A model generated the notes under the pieces. That model was given only the letters and a program-made list of their open reading frames with translations. It did not search any database and was not told the DNA's origin. A stretch of 17,097 bases of DNA from Bacillota bacterium (GTDB lineage Bacteria; Bacillota; GCA-003054495; Carboxydocellales; JAJZTU01), in the NCBI GenBank assembly GCA_021848765.1, contig JAJZTU010000038.1:1-17097 (forward strand), written 5' to 3'. The translations under genes and the position numbers were made by a program. This document shows, piece after piece, positions 1-6,655 of this stretch; position 1 is the first letter of the stretch; the number at the start of each line of letters is the position of its first letter.

Positions 1-1
1 C

Positions 2-247
2 GAAAGTGACGAACCGCTTTACGGCATGGATGAGGTACTGGCCTTTGGAATCACCAATATGTACGGCACAATCGGGATCACCAGCTTCGGGTATCTGGAC
101 AAGCAGAAAATTGGGGTTATTGGTAAGCTTAATGCCAATAAACAGAATCAAGTCAATACTTTCCTGGATGATATCATTGCGGGAATTGCCGCTGCGGCTT
201 CCGCCCGGATTGCCCATCAGATGGCCCGGAAGCCTGCCGTTAAATAG
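2..247 (+). CDS. pgpA: Phosphatidylglycerophosphatase A (YutG-type), 3' part
   Basis: The start lies before the window; 81 C-terminal residues are visible in the frame beginning at base 2 and ending at a TAG. The visible part matches what I remember of the YutG/PgpA family: DEVLAFGITNMYGTIG, then SFGYLDK, then a Gly/Ala-rich membrane-like end around TFLDDIIAGIAAAASARIAH. The family removes the phosphate from phosphatidylglycerophosphate in membrane phospholipid synthesis, although some YutG members have no demonstrated activity. The N-terminal half is outside the window, so its key residues cannot be checked. The neighbours do not form an obvious pathway with it. The family call is fairly safe; the exact substrate is inferred. 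Confidence 0.82.
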   Translation, partial: ESDEPLYGMDEVLAFGITNMYGTIGITSFGYLDKQKIGVIGKLNANKQNQVNTFLDDIIAGIAAAASARIAHQMARKPAVK

Positions 248-275
248 GTCCGGCTTCTCTCCGTGACGACTCCTT

Positions 276-325
276 TCTCCGGTAATGCTTGCTTGTCTCC
301 GGTAGAACAAATTCCTATCTCCGGT
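276..325 (+). repeat. Three direct copies of TCTCCGGT at ~21-base spacing
   Basis: TCTCCGGT occurs at 276-283, 296-303 and 318-325, with start-to-start distances of 20 and 22 bases. A degenerate copy, TCTCCGT, lies at 257-263. The spacing is close to two helical turns, and the last copy runs into the left arm of the long hairpin at 323-381. Function is unknown; chance in GC-rich sequence is possible. Confidence 0.45.
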
Positions 326-381
326 CAGGCTGCCTGCCGGTTCGGAGTCTCCACGCTCCGTACCGGGCAGGCAGCCTGACC
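323..381. repeat. Long inverted repeat / hairpin between pgpA and mtrB
   Basis: Bases 323-338 pair perfectly with 366-381 (16 bp). After a single bulged G (365) three more pairs form (339-341 with 362-364), and after one mismatch CGGAG 343-347 pairs with CTCCG 356-360, leaving an 8-base loop. No T-run follows, so it is not a textbook intrinsic terminator. It could still end or protect the pgpA transcript, or be a copy of a dispersed palindromic element. Confidence 0.7.
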
Positions 382-559
382 TGGGCGGAAACGTGTCGGT
401 ATCGTGGGCAGGTGTTACTGGATAGCATAGGCATTGCCCGGCATGAGGGTAACCGCCCCACCCGGAGTCGACCCGAGATTGCCCTGGGTATTTAAGACGC
501 GTGCTGCCATTACGGAGACAACCGACCGGCAATGATTAACGGACCGGTTACGAGGCTTA
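382..559. other. Non-coding GC-rich stretch upstream of mtrB
   Basis: I see no convincing gene here. The short open frame across 289-495 is shadow-like, reads through the hairpin and matches no family I know. Weak pairings are present (for example GGGCA near 408 with TGCCC near 437). A small hairpin, CGAGG 551-555 with CCTCG 568-572, overlaps the mtrB promoter. No (G/U)AG triplet array of the kind TRAP binds is visible. Confidence 0.4.
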
Positions 560-588
560 TTGCAAAACCTCGCATCTTATGGTATTAT
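560..588 (+). promoter_or_regulatory. Promoter of mtrB
   Basis: TTGCAA (560-565) and TATTAT (583-588) are separated by exactly 17 bases, and TGG directly before the -10 gives an extended -10. Transcription would start near 595, leaving a short leader of about 28 bases before the TTG start. This is a good SigA-type match. Confidence 0.7.
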
Positions 589-610
589 TTTGGCAAAGTG
601 AGTTTTTAAA

Positions 611-616
611 GAGGTG
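611..616 (+). promoter_or_regulatory. Ribosome binding site that sets the mtrB start
   Basis: GAGGTG at 611-616 is followed by six bases and then TTG at 623. The GTG at 614 that would lengthen the protein lies inside this site, so it is unlikely to be the real start. Confidence 0.7.
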
Positions 617-622
617 AAAGGT

Positions 623-853
623 TTGATAGAGAAGCAGCAGATCTCCGGTGAGTATATTGTGATTAAGGCTTTAGAAAACGGAGTAACCATTATCGGTCTT
701 ACCCGGGGGAAGGATACCAAGTTTCATCATACTGAAAAGTTGGACAAGGGTGAAGTGATGGTAGCCCAGTTTACTGAACATACCTCAGCAATGAAAATCA
801 GAGGCCGGGCGCAGATATCTACTAAACACGGAACCACGGAATCAGGGATTTAG
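623..853 (+). CDS. mtrB: Tryptophan RNA-binding attenuation protein (TRAP)
   Basis: The 76-residue product is the length of Bacillus TRAP (75). It carries the family core: VIKALENGVTIIGLTRG, then DTKFHHTEKLDKGEV, then AQFTEHTSAMKIRG. TRAP forms an 11-subunit ring. When loaded with tryptophan it binds spaced (G/U)AG triplets in trp leader RNA, causing termination or blocking translation. The threonine, histidine and KxR surface elements of the family are present (TRGKDTKFHH and MKIRG). I chose TTG 623 over GTG 614 because the ribosome site overlaps the latter. It has its own promoter and a hairpin after it, so it appears monocistronic. In Bacillus it follows folE (mtrA); here it sits between pgpA and an acc operon. 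No trp gene or anti-TRAP is in the window. The family call is very firm. Confidence 0.95.
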   Translation: MIEKQQISGEYIVIKALENGVTIIGLTRGKDTKFHHTEKLDKGEVMVAQFTEHTSAMKIRGRAQISTKHGTTESGI

Positions 854-855
854 TC

Positions 856-880
856 ATCCAGGGTGTAGACTCTGGATTTT
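856..880 (+). terminator. Probable terminator after mtrB
   Basis: ATCCAGGGT (856-864) pairs with ACTCTGGAT (869-877), nine pairs including one G-T, around a GTAG loop. TTTT follows (877-880). The T-run is short, so termination may be partial. Confidence 0.55.
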
Positions 881-958
881 ACTGTATTCTGTAGTAAATT
901 ATCTGAAAATGAGGGTAAAATAGGACAGTAAGCTACATCAAGAAGGGGGCCGGAACCC

Positions 959-1162
959 ATGTGGACTGTAGTGTACATAGCGCCAAGCAAAAGTGTGGCA
1001 GAGAGATTAAAGGACGTACTGACAGGTGAAGGACTTTTGGTCTCGTTGCGAACTGTCGGCCTGCCCCATAACGGAGATGGGGGCTCCTATGAAATTTTAG
1101 TACCGGAATCAGAAGTTGATGAAGCAATGGAGATTATAAACAGTCATAGCACACGGCGATAA
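959..1162 (+). CDS. Small DUF2007-like putative signal-transducing protein
   Basis: The 67-residue protein starts at an ATG preceded by a strong G-rich ribosome site (AGAAGGGGGC). It reads as one small alpha/beta domain: a strand (WTVVYIAPS), a helix (SVAERLKDVLTGEGL), a strand (LVSLRTVG), then YEILVPESEVDEAMEIINS at the end. This order, with the closing VPESEVDEAMEII, matches DUF2007 proteins, whose function is not well known. Relatives in Peptococcaceae genomes are often misnamed glutamate decarboxylase, and it has no resemblance to that enzyme. It lies 27 bases before accD and probably heads the same transcript. The promoter is unclear; TAAAAT at 916-921 has no good -35. Confidence 0.7.
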   Translation: MWTVVYIAPSKSVAERLKDVLTGEGLLVSLRTVGLPHNGDGGSYEILVPESEVDEAMEIINSHSTRR

Positions 1163-1189
1163 TAGGAATAAAGAGGTGTTTTCTGTTTA

Positions 1190-2101
1190 ATGTTAAAAGA
1201 CTTATTTAGGAAGCCCAAATATGTCACTGTGAAGCCCAGGTTGGAGGAAGGCAGGGAGGAGACGGCAAAGCCGAAAGAACAGGAAGCTGTCCCGGCAAAA
1301 AGGGATATGCCCGGCGGCCTTTGGCAGAAATGCCGGTCCTGCGGGGAAATAGCCTATACTAAAGAACTTGAGCGCAATCTCAAGGTGTGCCCTAAATGTG
1401 GGTATCATTTCAGGCTTACCGCACGAGAAAGATTAGCTTTTACAGTGGACGAGGGCAGTTTTGTGGAGTTAGATCCAGGGCTGTTTTCGGGGAATCCCCT
1501 GGACTTTCCCGAATACGGGGAAAAGCTGGCTGAAGCCCGGGATGCTACCGGCCTCAAGGAAGCCATTATTACGGGTGAGGCAACTATTGGGGGCTTTCCG
1601 GTGATTATAGGGGTTATGGACTCCCATTTCATCATGGCCAGCATGGGTTCAGCGGTAGGAGAAAAGATTGTCCGGGCCATGGAAAGAGCGCTTGAGCGCA
1701 GGGTTCCGGTTATTATCTTTGCTGCTTCCGGGGGAGCCAGAATGCAGGAGGGGATTATTTCCCTGATGCAGATGGCTAAGACCAGTGGTGCGGTGGCTAA
1801 ACTAGGGGAGGCCGGAATCCCCTACATTTCAGTATTTACCGATCCCACAACAGGAGGAGTTACCGCCAGTTTTGCCTCAGTTGGGGATATTAACCTGGCT
1901 GAACCCGGAGCCTTGATAGCCTTTGCAGGGCCAAGGGTTATTGAACAGACCATACGCCAGAAGCTGCCTGAGGGCTTCCAGAGGGCGGAATTTATGTTAA
2001 ATCACGGCTTTGTGGATTTGGTGGTTCCAAGAGGAGGGCTGAAGGGCACATTGGCTGCTTTGCTGGATTTACACCAACCCAGGGAGGGAACAAATGCCTA
2101 G
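1190..2101 (+). CDS. accD: Acetyl-CoA carboxylase carboxyltransferase, beta subunit
   Basis: The 303-residue AccD pairs with AccA to move the carboxyl group from carboxybiotin on BCCP to acetyl-CoA, giving malonyl-CoA for fatty acid synthesis in the cytoplasm. The N-terminal Cys4 zinc ribbon is intact (Cys48, Cys51, Cys67, Cys70). The crotonase-like fold follows, with SGGARMQEG (180-188) and FTDPTTGGVTASFA (216-229). Length is normal; a charged, low-complexity linker (residues 15-40, rich in E and K) precedes the zinc ribbon. The ATG is preceded by AAGAGGTG at 1171-1178 with a rather long 11-base gap. It overlaps accA by eight bases, so translation is probably coupled. Biotin carboxylase and BCCP genes are not in the window. 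Confidence 0.97.
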   Translation: MLKDLFRKPKYVTVKPRLEEGREETAKPKEQEAVPAKRDMPGGLWQKCRSCGEIAYTKELERNLKVCPKCGYHFRLTARERLAFTVDEGSFVELDPGLFSGNPLDFPEYGEKLAEARDATGLKEAIITGEATIGGFPVIIGVMDSHFIMASMGSAVGEKIVRAMERALERRVPVIIFAASGGARMQEGIISLMQMAKTSGAVAKLGEAGIPYISVFTDPTTGGVTASFASVGDINLAEPGALIAFAGPRVIEQTIRQKLPEGFQRAEFMLNHGFVDLVVPRGGLKGTLAALLDLHQPREGTNA

Positions 2102-3053
2102 TAGCATTTTAGAATTTGAAAAGCCGCTGGTAGAGTTGGAAGCCAAGATTGCCGAACTTAGGAAGTTCTCCGAGGAGAAGGGTATCAATCTCGCTTCGGA
2201 AATTCAGACCTTGGAACAGAAAGCCCAGAGGCTGAAAGAAGAGATCTACCAAAACCTGAACCGCTGGCAGCGGGTAATGATTGCCCGGCATAGTGAACGG
2301 CCTACGGTTGCAGATTACATAAAGCTAATCATGGATAATTTCATCGAGCTCCATGGAGACCGGACCTTCGGGGATGACCCTGCCATCATGGGGGGTATCG
2401 GCAAGCTGGCCGGTCGACCGGTGACGGTTATCGGTCAGGTTAAAGGCCATGATACCAAGGAAAATTTGGCCAGGAATTTCGGGATGTCCCATCCTGAGGG
2501 ATATCGTAAGGCCTTAAGGCTGATGCACCAGGCGGAAAAGTTTGGGCGGCCGGTTATCTGTTTTATCGATACCCCGGGGGCCTACTGCGGGATTACTGCT
2601 GAGGAACGGGGAGTGGGTGAAGCCATTGCCAGGAACCTGGTAGAAATGATGGCCCTTAAGGCGCCTGTAATTGCTGTGATCATAGGCGAGGGGGGCAGCG
2701 GCGGGGCTTTGGCCCTGGGCATTGGCGACCGGGTACTTATGCTCGAGAACGCAGTGTATTCGGTTATCTCTCCGGAAAGTTTTGGCGCGATAATTTGGAA
2801 GGATTCCTCCCGTGCCAGTGAGGCGGCTGAGCTGCTGAAGCTCACAGCCAGGGACCTAAAAGGGTTGGAAGTTATTGATGAAGTGATTGCAGAACCGTTA
2901 GGCGGGGCACACAAGAATCACAATCAGGCCGCCCAAAAGCTCAAGGAGGCTTTGCTCAGGAATTTAGCTGAACTGGAGGGTTTGCCGGCTGCAAGGTTAA
3001 CAGAGGAGCGTTATAACAAATTTCGTCGCATAGGAAAATTCCTGCAAGGATAA
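2094..3053 (+). CDS. accA: Acetyl-CoA carboxylase carboxyltransferase, alpha subunit
   Basis: The 319-residue AccA is the partner of AccD in the alpha2-beta2 carboxyltransferase. The N-terminus is a helical, coiled-coil-like stretch (about residues 8-60). RPTVADYI (69-76), ELHGDR (85-90), DTPGAYCG (159-166) and the glycine-rich GEGGSGGALALG (198-209) follow; the last shapes the oxyanion pocket. The residue after GAY is Cys, where Bacillus and E. coli have Pro. The start ATG lies inside the end of accD with GGGAGG just upstream. The adjacent, overlapping order accD-accA is usual in Firmicutes and supports stoichiometric synthesis. No strong terminator follows; 97 bases separate it from pfkA. 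Confidence 0.97.
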   Translation: MPSSILEFEKPLVELEAKIAELRKFSEEKGINLASEIQTLEQKAQRLKEEIYQNLNRWQRVMIARHSERPTVADYIKLIMDNFIELHGDRTFGDDPAIMGGIGKLAGRPVTVIGQVKGHDTKENLARNFGMSHPEGYRKALRLMHQAEKFGRPVICFIDTPGAYCGITAEERGVGEAIARNLVEMMALKAPVIAVIIGEGGSGGALALGIGDRVLMLENAVYSVISPESFGAIIWKDSSRASEAAELLKLTARDLKGLEVIDEVIAEPLGGAHKNHNQAAQKLKEALLRNLAELEGLPAARLTEERYNKFRRIGKFLQG

Positions 3054-3082
3054 AATAAACAAAGTATTTGCTCCTGGTGTTG

Positions 3083-3105
3083 AATTCTAGAATTATTGTT
3101 ATAGT
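3083..3105 (+). promoter_or_regulatory. Possible pfkA promoter with a palindromic site
   Basis: TATAGT (3100-3105) is preceded by TGT, an extended -10. No convincing -35 lies at the right distance (TTGAAT at 3080 is only 14 bases away). The perfect 12-base palindrome AATTCTAGAATT (3083-3094) sits directly upstream of the -10, where an operator could act. The start of transcription would be near 3112, within the accA-pfkA gap. Confidence 0.4.
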
Positions 3106-3150
3106 AATCAACGCCAAGGGCATTTCTTTTGTACGCTGGGAGGCTAAAAC

Positions 3151-4113
3151 ATGAGGCGTATAGGCGTATTGACCAGTGGGGGAGATTCCCCGGGGATGAA
3201 TTCCGCTGTGCGGGCGGTGGTACGGACAGCAATTCACAACGGCCTGGAAGTCGTCGGTATTGAACGGGGATATGCCGGCCTGATTCACCGGGAGTTCAGG
3301 GATATGAATTTAAGCTCGGTAGCTGACATTGTTCAGCGGGGAGGGACTATTCTGAAGACCGCCCGTTCCCAGGAGTTTATGACCCCGGAAGGGCGGGGGC
3401 AGGCAGCCTCCAATCTTAAAAATCTGGACATTGACGGACTGGTAGTGATAGGCGGGGATGGGTCTTTCCGGGGAGCAAGGGCTCTGGCCACAGAGCATGG
3501 TGTGGCCACAGTGGGAATCCCCGGGACCATTGACAACGATATTCCTTGTACAGACTATACCATCGGCTTTGATACCTGCCTTAATACCGTGTTGGATGCT
3601 ATCAACAAGATCAGGGATACTGCTACTTCTCACGAGCGCACCTTTATAATCGAGGTAATGGGCAGGCGCACAGGTTACATTGCTCTGGAGGCAGGTGTGG
3701 CCGGCGGTGCAGAGTCTATCCTCATTCCCGAGGTGCCCTTCAGACTGGATGAAGTGGTAGAAAGGCTGATGCGGGGCCACATGCGCGGTAAGCTGCATAG
3801 TATTATTATAGTTGCTGAGGGTGCCGGAAATGTTCTGGACATCGGAAAATACCTTCAGGATAAGACCGGCTTCGAAACCCGGGTTACCATTCTCGGCCAT
3901 ATCCAGAGAGGTGGCTCACCAACTGCTTTCGACAGGGTTTTGGCCGCCCGGATGGGGGCAAAAGCGGTAGACGTCATGATGGCGGGAGAAACCCGAAAGG
4001 TAATTGGGATAACCGCCGGAGAAATCAAGGCCTATGATATCGACTATGCCTTGAGCCAGCATAAAACCATCGACTTAGACTTGTATAAGCTTGCGAATAT
4101 ACTCTCGATATAG
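3151..4113 (+). CDS. pfkA: ATP-dependent 6-phosphofructokinase
   Basis: The 320-residue PfkA phosphorylates fructose 6-phosphate to fructose 1,6-bisphosphate, the committed step of glycolysis. Visible motifs are TSGGDSPGMNSAVRA (8-22), GGDGS (101-105), PGTIDNDI (124-131) with the catalytic Asp128, MGRRTG (170-175) and GHIQRGGSP (249-257). Gly104 and the Gly of PGTIDND are the pair that marks ATP-dependent enzymes; pyrophosphate-dependent ones carry Asp and Lys there. Length equals the E. coli and Bacillus enzymes. The ATG follows GGGAGG with a normal gap. It is followed by pyk 93 bases later, the usual Firmicutes pfkA-pyk pair, and allosteric control by ADP and PEP is expected from the family. 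Confidence 0.97.
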   Translation: MRRIGVLTSGGDSPGMNSAVRAVVRTAIHNGLEVVGIERGYAGLIHREFRDMNLSSVADIVQRGGTILKTARSQEFMTPEGRGQAASNLKNLDIDGLVVIGGDGSFRGARALATEHGVATVGIPGTIDNDIPCTDYTIGFDTCLNTVLDAINKIRDTATSHERTFIIEVMGRRTGYIALEAGVAGGAESILIPEVPFRLDEVVERLMRGHMRGKLHSIIIVAEGAGNVLDIGKYLQDKTGFETRVTILGHIQRGGSPTAFDRVLAARMGAKAVDVMMAGETRKVIGITAGEIKAYDIDYALSQHKTIDLDLYKLANILSI

Positions 4114-4118
4114 TGTAG

Positions 4119-4171
4119 CTTTATGGTGAAGCAACCTGAAAGTCAGGGAAGGCAGAATGGCTGCCATAAAG
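4119..4171 (+). ncRNA. Three-helix RNA structure in the pfkA-pyk gap
   Basis: CTTTAT (4119-4124) pairs with ATAAAG (4166-4171), enclosing two perfect hairpins: CCTGA 4135-4139 with TCAGG 4143-4147 (loop AAG), and GGCAG 4151-4155 with CTGCC 4161-4165. Together they would make a compact three-way junction ending 19 bases before the pyk ribosome site (GGAGGAGG region, 4189-4196). It does not match any riboswitch class I can recall. It may be a processing or stability element between the two genes, or only a chance fold. Confidence 0.4.
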
Positions 4172-4206
4172 TGCGTTGCATATAGTCCGGAGGAGGTTAA
4201 CTGGAA

Positions 4207-5958
4207 ATGCGCAGAACTAAGATTGTATGTACTATCGGACCGGCCAGCGAGTCCGTGGAGACCCTAGCTGAACTTATCCGGGAGGGAATGAATGTAGCCC
4301 GGCTGAACTTTTCTCACGGTACCCATGAGGAACATGCCAAGCGCTTGGAAAATATTCGGCAGGCGACTGTTGTCAGTAACCGGCCGGTGGCTGTCTTATT
4401 GGATACCAAGGGGCCTGAAATCCGCCTGGGAGTGCTTAAAGGAGAGCCTATCCTGCTCCAGCAGGGTCAGGAATTCACCCTGACCACTGAGGAAATTGAG
4501 GGGGACTCCAGTAGGGCCAGCGTTAGTTATAAGGAACTCCCCCGGGATGTTCAACCGGGGAGCGTCATTAGGATTAATGACGGGCTGGTAGGACTGACGG
4601 TAAAGGAAGTGGAAGGCACAGAAATTCGCTGTGAGGTGGTCAATGGCGGTGAGATTGGCAGCCGCAAGGGAGTGAATGTACCCGGAGTGGTGGTAAATCT
4701 CCCTGCGGTTACCGGGAAGGATATAGCCGATATCGAGTTTGCTATTAAGCATGGGATGGATTTTATCGCTGCTTCCTTTGTGCGCAAGGCCTCAGACGTT
4801 TTGGCAATTCGCCGCGTTTTAGAGGAACACGGATCTGATATCCAGGTTATTGCTAAGATCGAAAGCCATGAAGGGGTTAACAATATTGACGAAATCCTCA
4901 AAGTAGCTGACGGCATCATGGTCGCCAGGGGGGATCTGGGGGTGGAAATTCCTACTGAGGAAGTCCCCCTGGTCCAGAAGATGCTCATTGAGAAGTGCAA
5001 CAAGGCCGGGAAACCGGTAGTAACTGCTACTCAAATGCTGGAGTCCATGGTTAGAAATCCCCGTCCCACCAGGGCTGAAGCCAGCGATGTAGCTAATGCT
5101 ATCTTTGACGGCACTGATGCGATCATGCTTTCCGGCGAAACAGCGGCTGGCAAGTATCCGGTAGAGGCGGTCCGCACCATGGCCCGTATTGCTGCCAGAG
5201 CGGAGCAGGCTCTGCGCTTTGAGGAGATTCTGGGCAAAAAGGGGATTGCTCCCCAGCGGACGGTCACTGATGCCATTAGCCATGCTACGGTAACTACAGC
5301 TCAGGACCTGGGAGCATCAGCCATTATCAGCTCCACCAAATCCGGCCATACCGCCAGAATGGTTTCCAAATACCGGCCCCGGGCCCGGGTAATAGCCGTA
5401 ACACCTAAAATGGACGTAGTACGCAAGCTGGAGTTGGTCTGGGGTGTCCAGCCTGTATTGGTGGCAGAAACAGAAGGTACTGATGAGATGTTTGCGGCCT
5501 CCGTTCAGGGGGCGCTGTCGGCAGGCCTGATTAAGGCCGGGGATTTGGTGGTTATCACCGCCGGAGTACCTGTAGGTGTTCCCGGTACAACCAACCTGCT
5601 TAAGGTTCATGTGGTGGGGGATGTCCTGGCCAAGGGAACCGGCATAGGAACCCGGGCCATCACCGGCCATGTGAAGATTGCCAAGACAGCCAGGGAAGCG
5701 CTGGAAAAAGCCAATCCGGGGGACATTCTGGTCACCGGGGCCACTGACAGGGACTTTGTGCCGGCCATGGAAAAGGTAGCCGCTGTAATCACAGAAGAAG
5801 GCGGTTTAACCTCCCATGCCGCCATTGTGGGCCTTAGCCTGGGCATCCCGGTGGTGGTAGGTGTGGAAGGGGCCACGTCTATTCTGGAAGATGACTTGGT
5901 GGTAACCGTGGATGGTGTGCGGGGCTTAGTGTACCGGGGCGCCGCCAAGGTCCTTTAG
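4207..5958 (+). CDS. pyk: Pyruvate kinase with extra C-terminal PEP-utilising domain
   Basis: Pyk converts phosphoenolpyruvate and ADP to pyruvate and ATP, the last step of glycolysis. The 583 residues exceed the ~470 of E. coli Pyk because of a C-terminal extension, as in Bacillus enzymes. The catalytic barrel shows NFSHG (34-38), LDTKGPEIR (65-73), an IAKIESHEG block with the catalytic Lys, MVARGDLGVEIP, and ATQMLESM followed by PTRAEASDVANAI. The extension (about 477-583) resembles the mobile phosphohistidine domain of PEP synthase and PPDK: EGGLTSHAAIVGLSLGIP, with the His at about residue 537 kept. In the Bacillus stearothermophilus enzyme this domain is dispensable for catalysis. The ATG follows a very strong GGAGGAGG site. 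It is probably cotranscribed with pfkA. Confidence 0.97.
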   Translation: MRRTKIVCTIGPASESVETLAELIREGMNVARLNFSHGTHEEHAKRLENIRQATVVSNRPVAVLLDTKGPEIRLGVLKGEPILLQQGQEFTLTTEEIEGDSSRASVSYKELPRDVQPGSVIRINDGLVGLTVKEVEGTEIRCEVVNGGEIGSRKGVNVPGVVVNLPAVTGKDIADIEFAIKHGMDFIAASFVRKASDVLAIRRVLEEHGSDIQVIAKIESHEGVNNIDEILKVADGIMVARGDLGVEIPTEEVPLVQKMLIEKCNKAGKPVVTATQMLESMVRNPRPTRAEASDVANAIFDGTDAIMLSGETAAGKYPVEAVRTMARIAARAEQALRFEEILGKKGIAPQRTVTDAISHATVTTAQDLGASAIISSTKSGHTARMVSKYRPRARVIAVTPKMDVVRKLELVWGVQPVLVAETEGTDEMFAASVQGALSAGLIKAGDLVVITAGVPVGVPGTTNLLKVHVVGDVLAKGTGIGTRAITGHVKIAKTAREALEKANPGDILVTGATDRDFVPAMEKVAAVITEEGGLTSHAAIVGLSLGIPVVVGVEGATSILEDDLVVTVDGVRGLVYRGAAKVL

Positions 5959-6203
5959 GATTAAATTCAGAAAATTGCAAGTTAGGGTTTTAGTGTATAA
6001 TCTGTGTTATAATGTAACCAGGAAGTACAGGTCGGTGGTAAGCGGAAATATTTTTTCGGGGCGATTGCACTTGTGCCCACTTTCTCACGACCCACCGGTT
6101 GAGCGTGAATGGTAGTTTACTTGGACTACCGGTAGTACACTTGCCGTTAAACCTGTCAGGCAGCAAATTGTCTTGGGGAAAAAAGCCATTGGCGAGTAAA
6201 GAC
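5959..6203 (+). other. Non-coding, possibly structured stretch after pyk
   Basis: No gene is convincing here; the only long frame is antisense and shadow-like. A promoter-like TGTTATAAT (6005-6013) lies just after pyk, with TTGCAA and another TATAAT slightly upstream (5975-5980, 5996-6001). Past it several arms can pair: CGGTGG 6033-6038 with CCACCG 6092-6097, GGGC 6059-6062 with GCCC 6075-6078, GGTAGT 6111-6116 with ACTACC 6125-6130, and ACAGGT 6027-6032 with ACCTGT 6151-6156. This could be a small RNA or a leader. It does not match 6S, SRP, tmRNA or RNase P RNA as I know them. Confidence 0.35.
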
Positions 6204-6232
6204 TCCACAGGACCAATGAGGCCAACTATAAT
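6204..6232 (+). promoter_or_regulatory. Likely promoter of the 80-residue orphan gene
   Basis: TCCACA (6204-6209) and a perfect TATAAT (6227-6232) are separated by 17 bases, about 47 bases before the ATG at 6280. The -35 matches TTGACA at four of six positions. Confidence 0.5.
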
Positions 6233-6279
6233 ATAGCTAGAGTCCCATAGTCCCAGAGTCTAAACATGAGGTGATGGCC

Positions 6280-6522
6280 ATGGGTCATAATTTAAAAGGA
6301 CAAAACGGTCAAGATTCTGGCGAATTCTCGGAGGTTAAGGAGGTTATAGTGTCCTCGGAAAACCTCAGTAAGAACCGTTTGATTTGCTCACTTTTAGAAA
6401 ATGGCTGGGTACTGCTGGATGTCCAGGTCCGGGAGCGCCGGAAGTGTTCTTCTAACGGTTACCCCACTGATGCGGATTATTGCTATTTACTGGGCAGGCC
6501 GGCGGAAGCGGCTAATTACTAG
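6280..6522 (+). CDS. Hypothetical small protein (80 residues)
   Basis: I do not recognise this protein. The start is ATG 6280, because GAGGTG at 6268-6273 lies six bases upstream; the in-frame GTG 6271 and ATG 6274 fall within or against that site. The first ~20 residues are polar (GHNLKGQNGQDSGEF). The remainder alternates strand- and helix-like parts: VKEVIVSS, then NLSKNRLICSLLENGWVLLDVQVRER, then a Tyr-rich end with DADYCYLLGRPAEA. There are two Cys but no zinc-binding pair, no signal peptide and no membrane segment. It has its own promoter and a strong terminator, so it looks like a real single-gene unit. The form resembles a small cytoplasmic binding or regulatory protein, but that is a guess. 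Confidence 0.6.
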   Translation: MGHNLKGQNGQDSGEFSEVKEVIVSSENLSKNRLICSLLENGWVLLDVQVRERRKCSSNGYPTDADYCYLLGRPAEAANY

Positions 6523-6567
6523 CGGGTTGTCCGGCAACATACTGATGACATAATTGATTATGCCATG

Positions 6568-6605
6568 AATTTCAGGGAAATTAAGCCCTGAAATTTTTTA
6601 TTTTT
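6568..6605 (+). terminator. Strong intrinsic terminator
   Basis: AATTTCAGGG (6568-6577) pairs perfectly with CCCTGAAATT (6586-6595) around an 8-base loop, followed by a T-run interrupted by one A to 6605. It ends the transcript of the 80-residue gene. Confidence 0.9.
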
Positions 6606-6618
6606 AGGACATAATCCC

Positions 6619-6649
6619 ATGCCAAAAGTCCTGGAAAAAATGGTATAAT
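6619..6649 (+). promoter_or_regulatory. Promoter of the SLH protein gene
   Basis: A perfect TATAAT (6644-6649) is preceded by TGG, an extended -10. The best -35 is weak (ATGCCA at 6619-6624, 19 bases away), which is acceptable with an extended -10. Transcription would start near 6656, leaving a leader of about 165 bases. Confidence 0.55.
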
Positions 6650-6655
6650 AAGGGA

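Noticed and set aside
289..495. 68-residue frame through the long hairpin
   Set aside because: It reads across the inverted repeat and has an Arg/Gly/Pro-rich composition typical of GC-rich non-coding sequence; no ribosome site.
3310..3900. 196-residue antisense frame inside pfkA
   Set aside because: It is fully antisense to a clear PfkA, and its product resembles nothing known.
4119..4171. c-di-GMP or cobalamin riboswitch
   Set aside because: The conserved core sequences of these classes are absent; only the three-helix outline is suggestive.
5990..6208. 72-residue antisense frame after pyk
   Set aside because: No ribosome site, no recognisable family, and it covers the promoter and foldable arms on the other strand.
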